Source: an uncultured Clostridia bacterium | GTDB taxonomy: Bacteria; Bacillota; Clostridia; TANB77; CAG-508 | NCBI GenBank assembly: GCA_948739805.1 | Contig: CAPYID010000071.1 | Span: forward strand, 1-5,836 | Reading direction: 5' to 3' | DNA length: 5,836 nucleotides | In this document: positions 4,506-5,836 of the stretch, one piece after another | How the letters are laid out: each line of letters begins with the position of its first letter | Position numbering within the stretch: position 1 is the stretch's first letter | Translations under genes and position numbers: made by a program | The notes under the pieces: model-generated | What the model was told of the DNA's origin: nothing | The model's input: only the letters and a program-made list of their open reading frames with translations | The model's database searches: none

Positions 4506-5774
4506 ATGCCTAATAATTATATTCATAGAACTATTGAAATTAAATTAGATGAAATGTATGGAAATTTTCCTTCTATATTAATTACTGGTTCTAGACAATC
4601 TGGAAAAACTACTGTATTACAATATATTACTAATAATAAAAATCAAATGATAAAGGAAGTTAGTTTAGATGATTTAAATGAACGAACAATGGCTTTAGAG
4701 GATCCAGAGGGATTTTTAAGAATGCATGGTGTCCCTTTAATAATTGATGAATTTCAATATGCCCCTAATTTACTATCATATATAAAAATTAAAATTGATG
4801 AGGCTAGAAAAAATGAGATGTTTGGGGATGGAAAAGAAGTTGGTACTTTATATTATTTAACTGGTTCACAAATTTTCGAAACAATGGAAAATATAACTGA
4901 ATCTCTGGCTGGTAGAGTTGGAATTATTGATTTATATCCTTTATCTACTAGAGAAATGTATAAATCCGCAGAAGAAACATTTATACCAGATATTGATATT
5001 TTAAAAAATAAACAGCCAATAAAATATGAGTATATGAATAATGTATTTGACAGAATCTTTAGAGGAAGTTACCCTGAACTATATAAAAATGATAAGATTA
5101 GCATTGAGTCTTTCTTTTCTTCCTATTTAAGAACATATATAGAAAGAGACGTTAGAAAGATAGTTAATATACAAAATGAACCTAAATTTATGAAGTTTAT
5201 ATCTAGTATGGCTGCACGAACTGGGCAGGAATTTAATGCTTCTGATATTTCAAAAGATGTGGGAGTTGATTCAGAAACAATTACTAGATGGACTGGAATT
5301 TTGAGCAATACTTACATTATTTTTCTTTTACAACCACACATGAATAATAATATTAGTCGAATAACAAAAAGACCTAAAATTTATTTTATGGATACTGGAT
5401 TGGCTTGTTATTTAACTGGTTATGTGAGTAGTGAAACATTACAACGTAGTGCTTATAGTGGACAAATTTTTGAAACTTATATTATATCAGAAATTGTAAA
5501 AAGTTATACTAATAATCAAAGGGATCCAAGAAAACATTTATATTATTATAGAGATAGCAATGGTAAAGAAATTGATTTATTAGTTATCTATGAAGATAAT
5601 ATTTATCCTGTTGAAATAAAAAAAGGAGCTAACCCAGGTAAAGATGCTATAAAAAATTTCAATGTTGTAGAAAAATTTGAGATGAACTCACCTAATGGCA
5701 TTGTTCTTTGTTTAACTCAAGATATCCATCCCCTTGATAAAAATAATTATATGATTCCTATTGAATATATTTAA
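4506..5774 (+). CDS. ATP-binding protein, AAA_14 ATPase with C-terminal DUF4143 (nuclease-like fold)
   Basis: This 422-residue protein is a full-length size for the family. The start ATG has GGAGG (4494-4498) 7 nt upstream. The N-terminal AAA+ domain has Walker A GSRQSGKTT (28-36), Walker B LIIDEFQ (78-84), a polar sensor LTGSQ (118-122) and LAGRVG (134-139), whose Arg is a candidate arginine finger. Residues about 205-275 contain a helical, winged-helix-like part (ASDISKDVGVDSETITRW). The C-terminal DUF4143 region carries a PD-(D/E)xK-like set: Glu323 (GQIFE), Asp357 (KEIDLLV) and Glu370-x-Lys372 (PVEIKKG), so metal-dependent nuclease activity is possible but unproven. These proteins are widespread in bacteria and archaea, often as isolated accessory genes, and their substrate is not established. 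It is a single-gene transcription unit. Codon choice (Thr mainly ACT) differs from the RCC1 gene. Confidence 0.93.
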   Translation: MPNNYIHRTIEIKLDEMYGNFPSILITGSRQSGKTTVLQYITNNKNQMIKEVSLDDLNERTMALEDPEGFLRMHGVPLIIDEFQYAPNLLSYIKIKIDEARKNEMFGDGKEVGTLYYLTGSQIFETMENITESLAGRVGIIDLYPLSTREMYKSAEETFIPDIDILKNKQPIKYEYMNNVFDRIFRGSYPELYKNDKISIESFFSSYLRTYIERDVRKIVNIQNEPKFMKFISSMAARTGQEFNASDISKDVGVDSETITRWTGILSNTYIIFLLQPHMNNNISRITKRPKIYFMDTGLACYLTGYVSSETLQRSAYSGQIFETYIISEIVKSYTNNQRDPRKHLYYYRDSNGKEIDLLVIYEDNIYPVEIKKGANPGKDAIKNFNVVEKFEMNSPNGIVLCLTQDIHPLDKNNYMIPIEYI

Positions 5775-5786
5775 TCTGATTTGCCA

Positions 5787-5836
5787 ATAGGGACGGAGAA
5801 TTCTGGCAATATTTTGCCAGAATTCTCCGTCCCTAT
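5787..5836. repeat. Perfect hairpin, 23-bp stem, GGGACGG-type dispersed repeat (reaches the window edge)
   Basis: Positions 5787-5809 pair perfectly with 5814-5836 around the loop TATT. The stem (ATAGGGACGGAGAATTC...) is much richer in GC than its surroundings. It starts 12 nt after the ATPase stop codon and may continue beyond the window. It could help end transcription, but no T-tract is visible. The GGGACGG-containing palindrome resembles REP-like or MITE-like intergenic repeats known from Clostridia (resemblance from memory). Confidence 0.65.

Noticed and set aside
5123..5308. Minus-strand open frame of 61 codons inside the ATPase gene
   Set aside because: It is fully contained in a well-supported gene on the other strand and has no signals of its own.
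2422..5774. Fic, small gene and ATPase as one toxin-antitoxin or defence operon
   Set aside because: Each has its own promoter, terminators and relics separate them, and the ATPase is on the opposite strand; proximity alone does not support a joint system.

Overview
The window is very AT-rich DNA. Its strong GGAGG/AAGGAG ribosome binding sites, housekeeping-type -35/-10 promoters, and combination of an RCC1/BIG2 surface protein, a Fic protein and an AAA_14/DUF4143 ATPase suggest a low-GC Bacillota, most likely a Clostridia-like gut or host-associated lineage. The genus cannot be read from the sequence. TGG is used for Trp and no reassigned TGA is needed.

Layout. Positions 1-1840 hold the first 613 codons of a minus-strand gene that runs off the left edge. 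It encodes a membrane-anchored or secreted protein with seven RCC1-type repeats (one complete propeller) followed by a BIG2-like Ig domain. It has its own promoter (1950-1977) and a roughly 100-nt leader with an interrupted hairpin. A long two-way hairpin terminator (2089-2130) isolates it from the next minus-strand unit. Positions 2131-2248 hold nothing I recognise. Positions 2249-2437 carry a decayed helix-turn-helix gene end that overlaps the 3' end of a Fic gene (2422-3468) in another frame. The Fic gene has a good promoter embedded in five TGCATA-type motifs spaced 20-23 bp apart, which look like an operator array.

Upstream of that (3642-3769) is a fragment of an M23 (LytM-type) peptidase gene, broken by a 2-nt insertion. 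A terminator hairpin (3776-3803) follows, whose core matches the one at 2089-2130. Next is a small minus-strand gene of unknown function (3824-4108), with a near-consensus promoter surrounded by TTGCTA/TAGCAA palindromes. The 397-bp gap at 4109-4505 is a divergent control region: it also holds an unexplained hairpin (4303-4339) and an extended -10 promoter with an inverted repeat at its start site for the plus-strand ATPase gene (4506-5774). The window ends in a perfect 23-bp-stem hairpin containing GGGACGG, probably a small dispersed repeat.

Interpretation. The stretch from about 2249 to the right edge looks like an accessory region: separately promoted, individually regulated single genes (Fic, unknown small protein, ATPase) mixed with two gene relics and hairpin repeats. 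No operon links them, and I see no convincing multi-gene system. The most original observations are the phased motif array at the Fic promoter, the two gene relics that ordinary gene calling would miss, and the operator-like palindromes on both sides of the divergent region.
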